The notes under the pieces are model-generated. The model was not told the origin of the DNA. It saw only the letters and a program-made list of their open reading frames with translations, and searched no databases. Below, in pieces: positions 1 to 7,439 of a stretch of DNA of 19,947 nt. The DNA comes from Spirochaetales bacterium. Its GTDB lineage: Bacteria; Spirochaetota; Spirochaetia; JABEVK01. A program made the translations under genes and the position numbers. How positions within the stretch are numbered: position 1 is the first letter of the stretch; every line of letters begins with the position of its first letter. The stretch is from NCBI GenBank assembly GCA_013043995.1, contig JABEVL010000011.1, positions 1 to 19,947 of the forward strand, written 5' to 3'.

Positions 1-562
1 CAGTTTTGTCCCAGCCCTCACCCGTCGGGCCCAGGCCTGAAAGCTGGCAGCCAGCCCCCCAAAGGAACTTTTGACGCGTCCAGGAACCCGCGCTTTCGGG
101 TGGGCCGGCTTCGAGAACCGCCGTATCACCCCGAAGAACTTTCCAGGCCAGGTCGGACTTGCTGAGGCTTACCTCAAGGGTCGAGGAGTCCAGCAAAAGA
201 GTGGAACCCTGATCGCTCACCGACAGGTTGACGGGAGCAACAGCGCGGGGATGGAGCTGGCCCGAGTCCGAAGACTCTCCTTTCGAAGCTTTCGCCGCCG
301 TTGCCGGCAGTTCAAGATGAAAGATACTCGGCGATAAAAAATCCAAAACGGCCACCCGGCCGTCGGCCAGCGTCAGAAGCACCTCGCTCCCCTCCTGTTT
401 CCAACTGACAAGCTGGCCGTAGGGCCTCCAGCCGCCCGGGGGTTGGGCAAACTCGGCGCGGGTCACCAGACGGTAGGGCGACGCGCCTCCCTGGGGTGCG
501 GCAGCGCACCCTGCTGCGAGACTAAGAACGGTCACAGCAAGCAAAAAGAATTCTTTCAACAT
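1..562 (-). CDS. Lipoprotein resembling N-terminal domain of GH31 glycosidase (partial)
   Basis: The frame is open from an ATG at 560-562 to the window edge, giving 187 N-terminal residues; the C-terminus lies outside. An AGGAG ribosome site (570-574, minus strand) sits 7 nt upstream. The protein begins with a basic/hydrophobic signal and a lipobox LAAGC with Cys19, so a lipoprotein is expected. The rest alternates short beta-strand-like stretches (LVSWKQEGSEVLLTLADG; STLLLDSSTLEVSLSK) and ends in a Gly-rich GLGPTGEGWDK segment. This pattern resembles the galactose-mutarotase-like N-terminal domain of GH31 alpha-glucosidases/xylosidases, where a GLGE..xxLDrxG motif precedes the catalytic barrel. 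The catalytic domain is not in the window, so the family assignment is tentative. It is divergent from the 726-998 gene. Confidence 0.55.
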   Translation of the reverse strand, partial: MLKEFFLLAVTVLSLAAGCAAAPQGGASPYRLVTRAEFAQPPGGWRPYGQLVSWKQEGSEVLLTLADGRVAVLDFLSPSIFHLELPATAAKASKGESSDSGQLHPRAVAPVNLSVSDQGSTLLLDSSTLEVSLSKSDLAWKVLRGDTAVLEAGPPESAGSWTRQKFLWGAGCQLSGLGPTGEGWDKT

Positions 563-578
563 CGACGGGCTCCTGACC

Positions 579-609
579 TTTTATCGGCAAAAATCAATTT
601 TTTTATCGG
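579..609. repeat. Two direct copies of TTTTATCGG upstream of the GH31-like gene
   Basis: TTTTATCGG occurs at 579-587 and 601-609, 22 nt start to start (about two helical turns), just upstream of the start at 562. On the minus strand these read CCGATAAAA twice. They could be regulator sites or part of a promoter. No convincing -35 was found with them. Confidence 0.3.
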
Positions 610-653
610 AGAAGATGAAAAACTTCGTTGATATTCCAAGTGTAAACGATGAA

Positions 654-675
654 TTTTGCCCTTTTTAGGGTAAAA
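654..675. promoter_or_regulatory. Inverted repeat in the divergent promoter region
   Basis: TTTTGCCCT (654-662) and AGGGTAAAA (667-675) are complementary at 8 of 9 positions around a short T-rich centre. The site lies between the divergent GH31-like gene and the 726-998/glmS unit, about 50 nt upstream of the start at 726. Its place and symmetry suit an operator. It has no T-run that would make it a terminator. No regulator gene is adjacent. Confidence 0.35.
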
Positions 676-725
676 TAGTCAGATAAAACCACAAAAATCT
701 GACAATTCAAACAATGGGGAGTATC

Positions 726-998
726 ATGAAGACTGTTTTGGGGAACGCCGACTGGACGAGGGAGATCTCCCGCCAGTATTCACTGACAGAAGACCTCGTC
801 CTTCGACTCAAAGAAGAATTTCTTGCTGCAACCGATTTGACGGTCCAGGAATACGTGACCCAAAGACACCTGGAGCTTCAAGCGTCCGGCTGGTCGAACG
901 ACCAGATTTTTTTTGCCCTGCAAAAAGAGGTTGCCGAGGGCCGGTTTCGGCATCCTGGGGCCACTCAGCGGCAAATTCGGCGTTGGATCTACGGTTAA
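726..998 (+). CDS. Small conserved-looking protein upstream of glmS, function unknown
   Basis: This 90-residue protein has no function I can name. The ATG at 726 is preferred over the in-frame ATG at 714 because GGGGAG (716-721) is correctly placed only for the later one. It appears largely helical, with many charged residues and a conserved-looking C-terminus: WSNDQIFFALQKEVAEGRF near residues 56-74, then TQRQIRRWIYG at the end. Comparable short proteins ending in RQxRRxIYG are, to my recollection, found in spirochaetes. It has no signal peptide, membrane segment or cysteine pairs. It lies 62 nt upstream of glmS on the same strand with no terminator between, so co-transcription is likely. 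The basic arginine-rich tail would allow nucleic-acid or protein contacts, but that is speculation. Confidence 0.75.
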   Translation: MKTVLGNADWTREISRQYSLTEDLVLRLKEEFLAATDLTVQEYVTQRHLELQASGWSNDQIFFALQKEVAEGRFRHPGATQRQIRRWIYG

Positions 999-1060
999 AA
1001 AACGGGACCGGCCGTCAAGAAAAGGTTGGAGCTTCCGCAAAAGCTTCAAGGAGTACCAAG

Positions 1061-2896
1061 ATGTGTGGAATCGTCGGATACCTGGGGCCCAGAAAAGCCG
1101 CCGAGGTTCTTTTGCAAGGTCTAAAGATGCTTGAGTACAGGGGTTACGATTCTTCCGGGATCGGCTACATCTACCGCAACCAGATCAAGGTCTACAAAAA
1201 AAAGGGGAAAATCGTCAACCTCGAAGGGGTCCTGCCCGAGCCCCAGCAGGCCCACTGCGGCTTGGCCCACACCCGCTGGGCCACCCACGGCAAGGTCACC
1301 GACGCCAACGCCCACCCCCACCTCAGCCAATCCGGCCGAGTGGCGATCGTTCACAACGGCATCATCGACAACTACAGCGTTCTAAAAATTGAGCTTCAGG
1401 GTCTGGGCTTTGCTTTTAAAAGCGAGACCGACTCCGAGGTGATCGCCCACCTGATCGAACACGCCATGAACCAAAATCAGGGGCCCGAAGAAGCCGTTCG
1501 TTGGGCCCTGGGCCGCTTGGTAGGAACCTACGGCATCATCGTACTTTTTTCAGAACACCCCGAACTCCTGATCGGGGCAAAAAACGGCTCGCCCCTGGTC
1601 GTCGGTCAGGGCGAAGAAGAGATCTTTCTGGCCTCGGACCCTGCTGCCTTCATCGGCATGACCCGGCAAGCGGCTTTTCTGGAAGACCGTGAAATGGTCA
1701 TCATCCGCAAGGGCGAATGGATCACCAAGACACTTCAGAACGAGGTGGTCTCACGCGCCGCCGAAGCACTTTCCTGGACTGCCGAGGCCTCGTCCATGGG
1801 CGATTTTCCCCACTACTTCGTCAAAGAGATTTTTGAACAACCCGAGGCGTTACGCCGCGCCTTCGGCCACGGGGGCCGCTTGATGCCCGACTTTGGTACA
1901 GCCAAGTTGGGCGGCTTAAATTTGGAAAGCCGCGACCTTCTTGACGTCAAAAAAATTGTTTTTATTGCGATGGGCAGCGCACTCTACGCGTCGCAGGTCG
2001 GCGCCTACCTTCTTGAAAATTTCGCGCGGATTCCTGCGTCCGCCGAGGACGCTTCGGAGTTTCGGTACCGCAACCCCATCGTTGAAAAAGACACCCTCTA
2101 CTTTGCCGTCAGCCAGTCGGGTGAGACCGCCGACACCATCCAGGCCGTTCAGGAAATCCAGCAGAGGGGCGGTAGGATTTTGGGAAACGTGAACGCTGTA
2201 GGCTCCACCATTGCCCGACTTTGCACGGGAGGCGTCTACATCCATGCCGGCCCGGAAATCTCGGTCACCAGCTCCAAAGCCTTTTTGGCCCAGATGGGCA
2301 TCATGACCTTGCTGACACTCTTGATCGGGCGCATGCGCATCCTGAGTCTGGCCCGCGGCAGGGAGTTTTTGAACAACCTGCTTGAGCTTCCCGAAAAACT
2401 TGAAGTCGCCCTCACCCAGGCACCCCAGATCCACAACCTTGCCCGCAAGTACCTTCCCTACAAAAATTTCCTTTACATGGGACGAGGCGTCCAGTACGCC
2501 ATCGCGCTGGAAGGGGCGCTCAAGCTCAAGGAAATCAGCTACATCCACGCCGAAGGCTTTTCGTCGGGAGGTCTCAAGCACGGTCCCCTCGCTCTCGTCG
2601 GTCCCGAGACCCCGTGTTTTTTCCTGCTGGCCGAAGGCGAAACCTTTGAAAAGGTTCTTAGCAACATCCAGGAAGTGAAAGCCCGCGACGGCAAGGTGAT
2701 CACCGTGACCAACAGCGAAGACCCGCGCGTCGCCGAACTTTCCGACGACGTCATCCGTGTGCCGCGTACCGAAGAACTCCTGGCACCTTTTCTAACGCTA
2801 CTTCCTCTTCAGCTCTTTGCTTACTACACCGCGGTTGAACTGGGCGTGGACGTGGATCGTCCCCGTAACCTGGCCAAGTCCGTGACCACGGAGTAA
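1061..2896 (+). CDS. glmS: Glutamine--fructose-6-phosphate aminotransferase (isomerizing)
   Basis: The enzyme converts fructose-6-phosphate and glutamine to glucosamine-6-phosphate, the entry step of UDP-GlcNAc and peptidoglycan synthesis, in the cytoplasm. The start at 1061 is set by AAGGAG (1048-1053) and by the need for Cys2 as the N-terminal nucleophile after Met removal; an upstream in-frame start at 983 would bury it. The product is 611 residues, close to the 609 of the E. coli enzyme. Visible features are the class II glutamine amidotransferase domain (MCGIVGY, HTRWATHG at 70-77, HNGIIDNY at 98-105), then two SIS sugar-phosphate domains (AMGSALYASQ; SQSGETADT; SVTSSKAFLAQ; ALEGALKLKEISY) and the C-terminal PRNLAKSVTTE. 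One oddity is that the usual GELKHGP reads GGLKHGP here. It ends 6 nt before the converging lipoprotein gene. Confidence 0.97.
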   Translation: MCGIVGYLGPRKAAEVLLQGLKMLEYRGYDSSGIGYIYRNQIKVYKKKGKIVNLEGVLPEPQQAHCGLAHTRWATHGKVTDANAHPHLSQSGRVAIVHNGIIDNYSVLKIELQGLGFAFKSETDSEVIAHLIEHAMNQNQGPEEAVRWALGRLVGTYGIIVLFSEHPELLIGAKNGSPLVVGQGEEEIFLASDPAAFIGMTRQAAFLEDREMVIIRKGEWITKTLQNEVVSRAAEALSWTAEASSMGDFPHYFVKEIFEQPEALRRAFGHGGRLMPDFGTAKLGGLNLESRDLLDVKKIVFIAMGSALYASQVGAYLLENFARIPASAEDASEFRYRNPIVEKDTLYFAVSQSGETADTIQAVQEIQQRGGRILGNVNAVGSTIARLCTGGVYIHAGPEISVTSSKAFLAQMGIMTLLTLLIGRMRILSLARGREFLNNLLELPEKLEVALTQAPQIHNLARKYLPYKNFLYMGRGVQYAIALEGALKLKEISYIHAEGFSSGGLKHGPLALVGPETPCFFLLAEGETFEKVLSNIQEVKARDGKVITVTNSEDPRVAELSDDVIRVPRTEELLAPFLTLLPLQLFAYYTAVELGVDVDRPRNLAKSVTTE

Positions 2897-2902
2897 ACGC
2901 AA

Positions 2903-3781
2903 CTAGTTCCAGGCGAGGGAGACGTTCAAACCCGTCGCCGGGGGCAGAAGGGTCACGTTTTTTTCGACGAGCGGCACCAAGGGGCCTCCGTCGGCCATAT
3001 CGTAACGGTTGAGCCACTTCCAGGCGAATTTGGTTTTACCCGTCAGAGTCCCCGAGTTGAGCCCGGCGTTCACAAGGACGACGGCCGCCCCCTGAAATGC
3101 CAAGTCGGCAGTTCCAGCCGCAGCAGGCCCCGTCAAGTCCAACCCGCATGACCAATTTTCGGGAACTCCGCTGGGTGCGGGGAAGTCTTTGTAGCCTCCC
3201 CAGAGATTGACGGACTTGAGCCGCGGTCTGTCAGCCGTTGTCGTTCCAGACAGGCTCATTCCCACGTAGGGGTTCGCTGTGCTGCCGTGCGCTTCGATGC
3301 GGCCCTGGGCCCCCTGGGCGAGTGCGTCGGGAGCCGACCAGCCGAAATCCACGGCGTGAAGCACCAGGCTCAGCGTTGTCGTTTGCCCTTCGTTGACGGT
3401 TGTCAACTGCTCCGCATAAGCACTCCCCAAAAGCTGAGCGACGCTTGAGGTGTCGGATCGCCGGTGACCCGCGAGAACCACCACGCGGTAGGACCCCGGT
3501 AAAACGTCGACCCAAGCGTCGCCTCCTGGGGTCAGAGAGACCGTTTTGAGACTCATCTCGTCGCTCAAAAGGACCTCGTAGGTGTTCGCCAGCTCGCTTG
3601 AGTAGGAGGGCGGAAGGAGGTCACGGCCCAAGCCGTTCCCCAGCACCAGATTCAACCTGCCCAGACCCGGAGAAGGACCCGAATTTTTTTGTGCTGAAAT
3701 CAAGGACGTCGGCGGTGCACAGGCCGCCAAGACCAGCAGACTCAAGCCGCAAACGGCACGGATCCAATGGGGAAAATACAT
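2903..3781 (-). CDS. Predicted lipoprotein, function unknown
   Basis: The product is 292 residues. A short signal sequence ends in a lipobox LAAC with Cys21, which predicts lipid anchoring in the envelope. The start at 3781 has a strong GGAGGTGA ribosome site (3785-3792, minus strand). After the anchor come beta-rich stretches such as WVDVLPGSYRVVVLAGHRR and EQLTTVNEGQTTTLSLVLH. This pattern (a Gly-Ser-Tyr turn followed by strands) is common in exported Ig-like or carboxypeptidase-regulatory-like domains. A second half carries Trp-rich segments (SVNLWGGYKDF; KTKFAWKWLNRYD). No catalytic motif is recognised. It lies 60 nt downstream of the rlmI-type gene on the same strand and may be read through from it. 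It converges on glmS with only 6 nt between stop codons and no visible terminator. Confidence 0.8.
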   Translation of the reverse strand: MYFPHWIRAVCGLSLLVLAACAPPTSLISAQKNSGPSPGLGRLNLVLGNGLGRDLLPPSYSSELANTYEVLLSDEMSLKTVSLTPGGDAWVDVLPGSYRVVVLAGHRRSDTSSVAQLLGSAYAEQLTTVNEGQTTTLSLVLHAVDFGWSAPDALAQGAQGRIEAHGSTANPYVGMSLSGTTTADRPRLKSVNLWGGYKDFPAPSGVPENWSCGLDLTGPAAAGTADLAFQGAAVVLVNAGLNSGTLTGKTKFAWKWLNRYDMADGGPLVPLVEKNVTLLPPATGLNVSLAWN

Positions 3782-3841
3782 TTTTCACCTCCGCTCCTAA
3801 AAACGAAGGAAACACCTGTCAAACTTCAAGCCGACCGGGGT

Positions 3842-5017
3842 TCAAAGCACGCGCGCCAAAAGCCCCTTGAGGTAGAAGGACTCAGGCATGCTCGTCCGAA
3901 CCGGATGGCAGGGGGCTTGAGAAAAACGGCGAACAACCTGAACCGTCCTTCCCGCGTCCTTGGCTGCAAAGGCGACAACATCTTGGAACATCTTCTCGTC
4001 CACGGCCCCGCTGCAAGAAAAACTCGCCAGCCAGCCGCCCCTTTCCACCAACGCGAGCGCCTGGAGGTTCAAGTCCTTGTAACCGCGCAGGGCTCGCTCA
4101 ACGGATTCGCGGGTAGGCGCGAGTTTGGGCGGGTCCAGAACGACAAGTCCAAAACGCTCACCCGATTTTTTCAGGTCCCGCAGGGTCGTGAAAGCGTCCC
4201 CTTCGACCAGACGTTCGGGAACAAAGCCGTTCATTTCAAGGTTGTGCCTTGCCGCTGTTAACGCTTCGGCAGACGAGTCCGCTAGAACCACCGAAGAGGC
4301 CTTTCCCCGCATCGCGTGGACGGCAAAGCCCCCCGTGTAGCAGAAAGCATCCAGGACACGGGCGCCTGAAGCGACCTGAGCCACAAAAAACCTGTTGTCG
4401 CGTTGGTCAGAATAAAACCCTGTCTTTTGAGCTCCAACCTCGACGTCGAAAAGAGCGCCGTTTTCACGAACCCGCACCCGGGCCGGAGGGGCTTCTCCCC
4501 ACAGTACCCCATGAGACTCTTCCAGCCCCTCCATTTTGCGGCCGTCACCGTCCGACTTTTCGACGATGCCTTTCAGACCGTGAACCTTTTCCCTTAAAAG
4601 CTGGGTCCACTCTTGCTTGAGCCGATCGGCCCCCGCCGTCAAAAACTGGACGACCAACCAAGCTCCAACCTTGTCCACGACAAGACCGGGCAAACCATCG
4701 GCTTCGGCAAAAACCAGACGCAGCACGTCCGTCGCGTGTTCCAAAGGACGCCGGAGCGCCAAGGCTTCGTCCAGCCGAGCGGCGTACCAGGCGGTGTCCA
4801 CGCTGATCCCCTCGTTCCATTCCAAAAGGCGGAGCCGAATTTTGGACCCCGGATTGAATTGGCCCAGGGCGACAAAGCGGCCGTCGGAGGCGCAAACACG
4901 GACAACCTCGCCCGCCTCGGGCGTTCCGGTCCAACGGACCAAGGCCCCTGAAAAAACCCAGGGGTGGTGATTGAGGGCAAGTTTTTCGCGGCCTGGCGCC
5001 AAAAAGCACGTTATCAT
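3842..5017 (-). CDS. rlmI: Class I SAM-dependent rRNA methyltransferase, RlmI-type
   Basis: The protein is 391 residues against 396 for E. coli RlmI, which makes m5C1962 in 23S rRNA. The N-terminal ~75 residues fit a PUA RNA-binding domain (HHPWVFSGAL; GQFNPGSKIRLRLL). Next comes the family linker with DGLPGLVVDK (108-116) and QKTGFYSDQRDNR (197-209), then the Rossmann methyltransferase domain with the SAM motif VLDAFCYTGGFAVHA (222-235). The catalytic-region motifs are DPPKLAP (295-301) and FSCSG (333-337, Cys335 the probable nucleophile), with a C-terminal HPVRTSMPES. The exact target base is inferred from the family. The ribosome site before 5017 is weak, but no other start preserves the PUA N-terminus. 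It is transcribed away from the phosphatase gene at 5179 and may head a two-gene unit with the lipoprotein downstream. Confidence 0.93.
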   Translation of the reverse strand: MITCFLAPGREKLALNHHPWVFSGALVRWTGTPEAGEVVRVCASDGRFVALGQFNPGSKIRLRLLEWNEGISVDTAWYAARLDEALALRRPLEHATDVLRLVFAEADGLPGLVVDKVGAWLVVQFLTAGADRLKQEWTQLLREKVHGLKGIVEKSDGDGRKMEGLEESHGVLWGEAPPARVRVRENGALFDVEVGAQKTGFYSDQRDNRFFVAQVASGARVLDAFCYTGGFAVHAMRGKASSVVLADSSAEALTAARHNLEMNGFVPERLVEGDAFTTLRDLKKSGERFGLVVLDPPKLAPTRESVERALRGYKDLNLQALALVERGGWLASFSCSGAVDEKMFQDVVAFAAKDAGRTVQVVRRFSQAPCHPVRTSMPESFYLKGLLARVL

Positions 5018-5178
5018 AACGTCATCTTACCTTTTTTCTGGCGAATAAAAAACCTTCACTTGCCTGGGTTTCTCGGCGCCAAGCCCCGGCACGGCTCCTT
5101 ATTGAATTCAAGTGAGCTAGGCGCAACTTATACCGATATGTAAAATGCGTCCCAATCGGACGTGTCAAAGGAGCCCGC

Positions 5179-6378
5179 GTGGAAAATATCGAATGGGGTT
5201 TTGCCGAAGAAAAAGATTCAGGCGGGGTAGTGTTTGCCGAAAACCAGGTTGGGAGCGTCTGCCTTACCGTTGAACCCGTGCACGCCGATAGCCCTTGGAC
5301 CTGGGTGGCCGAACAGATGAAAGGCAACACAGAGCTATTTGCTCTTCCTGTCGAAAGAGACGGGGGAGTAATCGGTCTTATCGGCCGCACCAAAGTTTTA
5401 GAAAAAGCAAATAAATTCTTTGAGAACATCGGTTTTCATCCTTTGGATCAAGAACTTTTGCCGACAGCGTCGCTGGACGCGCGAGAATCGATCGACAAGG
5501 TTGTCATCGAACTTTTGCGGTCCAAGTCCGACGAAAAACCCGAAAGTTTTCTTGTTTGGCTGGACGGCAAGTTCTATGGAATGACCAACCTGCGCCGCTT
5601 GGCTTCACGGTCGGCAGAATTACGCGACCTCGATATCCAAAAGGCCAGGGAGTTCCAAGAGGCCACCATCCAGCGTCAGTTTCTCGTTGACCAGCCCTGG
5701 CAGCTTTCCAGATTTGTCAGGATGGCTTTTGGCGTAGGCGGAGATTTTTATCAGGAAGCAGCGTGGAAAAAAAGCAACCTCGCGATGGTCTCGTGTTTTG
5801 ACGTCTCGGGGAAGGCCGTTGCCGGGGCCTTGGCCACGGCCAGTCTGGCAGGTTTTTTTGCTTCTCAGCAGAATGTGAACGAGGAAAATCAAAATTCAAT
5901 TATCCTGGCCAATGAGCTGAATGACTTTCTGAAAGAGATCCTGCCTTTAGGCACCTTCGTAGCGGGACTTTTGCTTTTTCTGCCCTTGATACCTGATGCT
6001 CAACCGATGCTTGAAATCCTCAACTTCGGTTACGGCCCCGTTTACTTTTACCAACGTCAAGAAAAACGCGTGGTGGGTAAGGTTCTCAAACCCAACCTCC
6101 CCCCCCTAGGCTTAGAAGGCCCCCAAATTGACACTTCAAGTATTTTTCGCCTCCCCCTCATCCCGGGGACCAAGGTCTACATGTTTTCCGACGGGATGAC
6201 AGACTTGATCAACACTTCGGGTGAGCAATTCGGAGAAGACCGCCTCAGAGAGTTCCTGACAAAATCCTACCGGTTGTCGGCTCCCGAATTCATGGAAAAA
6301 ATCAAGACCGAAATCAGCGAATGGCAAACAACGGCGCCCCAGCCCGACGACATCACGGCGGTAACCCTCCAGTTCTGA
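5179..6378 (+). CDS. PP2C/SpoIIE-type serine phosphatase with CBS-like N-terminus
   Basis: The GTG start at 5179 follows AAGGAG (5168-5173). The protein is 399 residues. The C-terminal half (about 165-399) is a SpoIIE/RsbU-like PPM phosphatase. The metal-binding aspartates are all visible: GVGGDFY (D189), CFDVSGK (D208), MFSDG (D338) and PDDIT (D391). The usual NAGH-type loop reads NFGYGPVYFY (282-291). Residues about 29-150 contain two repeats that look like degenerate CBS motifs (ALPVERDGGVIGLIGRTKVL, then FLVWLDGKFYGMTNLRRLA), so a ligand sensor is possible. Family members dephosphorylate anti-sigma-factor antagonists or control other regulators. No partner antagonist or kinase gene lies nearby, so the substrate is unknown. 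It has no signal peptide or transmembrane segment and is therefore cytoplasmic. Confidence 0.9.
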   Translation: MENIEWGFAEEKDSGGVVFAENQVGSVCLTVEPVHADSPWTWVAEQMKGNTELFALPVERDGGVIGLIGRTKVLEKANKFFENIGFHPLDQELLPTASLDARESIDKVVIELLRSKSDEKPESFLVWLDGKFYGMTNLRRLASRSAELRDLDIQKAREFQEATIQRQFLVDQPWQLSRFVRMAFGVGGDFYQEAAWKKSNLAMVSCFDVSGKAVAGALATASLAGFFASQQNVNEENQNSIILANELNDFLKEILPLGTFVAGLLLFLPLIPDAQPMLEILNFGYGPVYFYQRQEKRVVGKVLKPNLPPLGLEGPQIDTSSIFRLPLIPGTKVYMFSDGMTDLINTSGEQFGEDRLREFLTKSYRLSAPEFMEKIKTEISEWQTTAPQPDDITAVTLQF

Positions 6379-6512
6379 TTCAAACCGGGGATTCGCACTT
6401 TTCACAAGAATTTCAAACTGAGGAGAAGACTGCTGGACCGCCCCTTTGCAGGCTTCCGTTTATCTGGTAAAAAGAGGCAACCTGGACCCAAAATCTCGAG
6501 GAGGCCCCTGCG

Positions 6513-6794
6513 ATGATCAAAGCGAACGAGTACTTCGGCGGCAACGTCAAATCCCTTGCCCTCACAGCCGAGGGAGGACCTGCAACCGTGGGGGTCATGG
6601 CCCCCGGTGAATATGAGTTTGGAACGGCAAGCCTTGAAATTATGCGCGTGATCAGCGGAAAGCTGTCCGTTCTGTTACCTGGCGAGGCCGCCTGGAGGGA
6701 GTTCGGGCCAGAAACTGAATTTACAGTGGCCTCAGGCGTGAAATTTCTTGTTCGTGCCCTTGAAGACACCGCCTACCTGTGTTTGTACAGGTAA
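6513..6794 (+). CDS. ppnP: Pyrimidine/purine nucleoside phosphorylase (DUF1255/YaiE family)
   Basis: This 93-residue single-domain cupin matches the YaiE/PpnP family from end to end. The family phosphorolyses a broad range of purine and pyrimidine nucleosides to base plus ribose-1-phosphate. Recognisable segments are NEYFGGNVKSLAL at the N-terminus, VGVMAPGEYEFGTA, the cupin strand EIMRVISGKLSVLLPG, FTVASGVKF, and a C-terminal TAYLCLYR. A strong GAGGAGG ribosome site (6498-6504) precedes the ATG. The Nudix gene starts 4 nt after its stop, so the two are almost certainly translated as a pair, pointing to nucleoside/nucleotide salvage or clean-up. The 134 bases upstream (6379-6512) hold no further gene or convincing terminator. 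Confidence 0.93.
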   Translation: MIKANEYFGGNVKSLALTAEGGPATVGVMAPGEYEFGTASLEIMRVISGKLSVLLPGEAAWREFGPETEFTVASGVKFLVRALEDTAYLCLYR

Positions 6795-6798
6795 TTCG

Positions 6799-7233
6799 AT
6801 GTTGGAAACCCATTCTTATGGTGCCGTTCTGTACAGAAAAGCCGGCGGACATATTCTCTTTCTGCTCCTCAAGCACGCTAACGGGGGACACTGGAGCCTG
6901 GCCAAGGGTCACCCCGAAGGCTCCGAAACTGAAGAGCAGACTGCACTCCGCGAGATCCTGGAAGAAACAGGGCTAAGGGTGAAGCTGAAAAAGAAGTTCA
7001 GGGAGGAAATTACCTACTCGCCCTACTCGGGCGTTCAGAAACGAGTCGTCTTTTTTCTGGCCAAGACGAAGAAAAAGAAGGTCTGGCTTCAGGAAAAAGA
7101 GATTCTGAACTCCGCCTGGCTAGAACTCGAAGACGCGCTGAAACTGATCAGCCACAGCGACGTCTCTGAAGTTCTTCAAAAAGCGGCAGACTACCTTTCC
7201 AGCAAAAGAACGCCTGCTCCGGCTAACCCCTGA
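6799..7233 (+). CDS. Nudix hydrolase, bis(5'-nucleosyl)-tetraphosphatase-like
   Basis: The product is 144 residues with a perfect Nudix box Gx5Ex7REUxEExGU from Gly37 to Leu59; catalytic glutamates are E52, E55 and E56. The flanking sequence (SYGAVLYRK at the N-terminus, FLLLKHANGGHWSLAKGHPEG before and into the box) resembles the short asymmetrical diadenosine-tetraphosphatase (NUDT2-like) subgroup, which cleaves Ap4A to ATP and AMP. Substrate is inferred, not shown. The ATG at 6799 is 4 nt after the ppnP stop, with little ribosome site of its own, so translational coupling is likely. Its last 11 bases overlap the stop end of a small minus-strand ORF. Confidence 0.9.
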   Translation: MLETHSYGAVLYRKAGGHILFLLLKHANGGHWSLAKGHPEGSETEEQTALREILEETGLRVKLKKKFREEITYSPYSGVQKRVVFFLAKTKKKKVWLQEKEILNSAWLELEDALKLISHSDVSEVLQKAADYLSSKRTPAPANP

Positions 7234-7384
7234 GGCCGTCGTCACAGGCTCCATCCTCGTCGTCCCAGCGGTCTTGTTCGGCGTCGTGGGCTTTTTCGCA
7301 AGGTTCGAGATTCAGCTGTGAAGCTTCTTGGGCGAGAACAGGACGCACCCCCTCAGCAACAGATCCGGCATCTTCTTTCTTCAT
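7223..7384 (-). CDS. Possible small acidic protein of 53 residues, unknown function
   Basis: An ATG at 7382-7384 with a good AGGGGG-type ribosome site just upstream opens a 53-codon frame ending in TAG at 7223-7225. The product is soluble-looking and its C-terminal half is very acidic (CEKAHDAEQDRWDDEDGACDD), with two cysteines about 18 residues apart. It lies 55 nt downstream of the thioredoxin gene on the same strand, so it could be the last gene of the tlpA-like/trx group. It overlaps the 3' end of the Nudix gene tail to tail by 11 bases. I do not recognise a family. The ribosome site, the placement and the biased composition argue for a real gene. Confidence 0.5.
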   Translation of the reverse strand: MKKEDAGSVAEGVRPVLAQEASQLNLEPCEKAHDAEQDRWDDEDGACDDGLRG

Positions 7385-7439
7385 GATTTCCCCCTTGAGA
7401 TGATTTCAAAGGTAATCCTGAAATTCAGACCTGACAAGC

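Noticed and set aside
1916..2581. 221-codon minus-strand ORF inside glmS
   Set aside because: It lies antisense to the conserved SIS domains of glmS, has no ribosome site or recognisable motif, and results from codon bias on the opposite strand.
3794..3822. TTGACA with a 17-base spacer and TAGGAG upstream of the lipoprotein gene (minus strand)
   Set aside because: Transcription would start about 6 nt before the ATG and exclude the ribosome site, so it cannot be the working promoter as placed.
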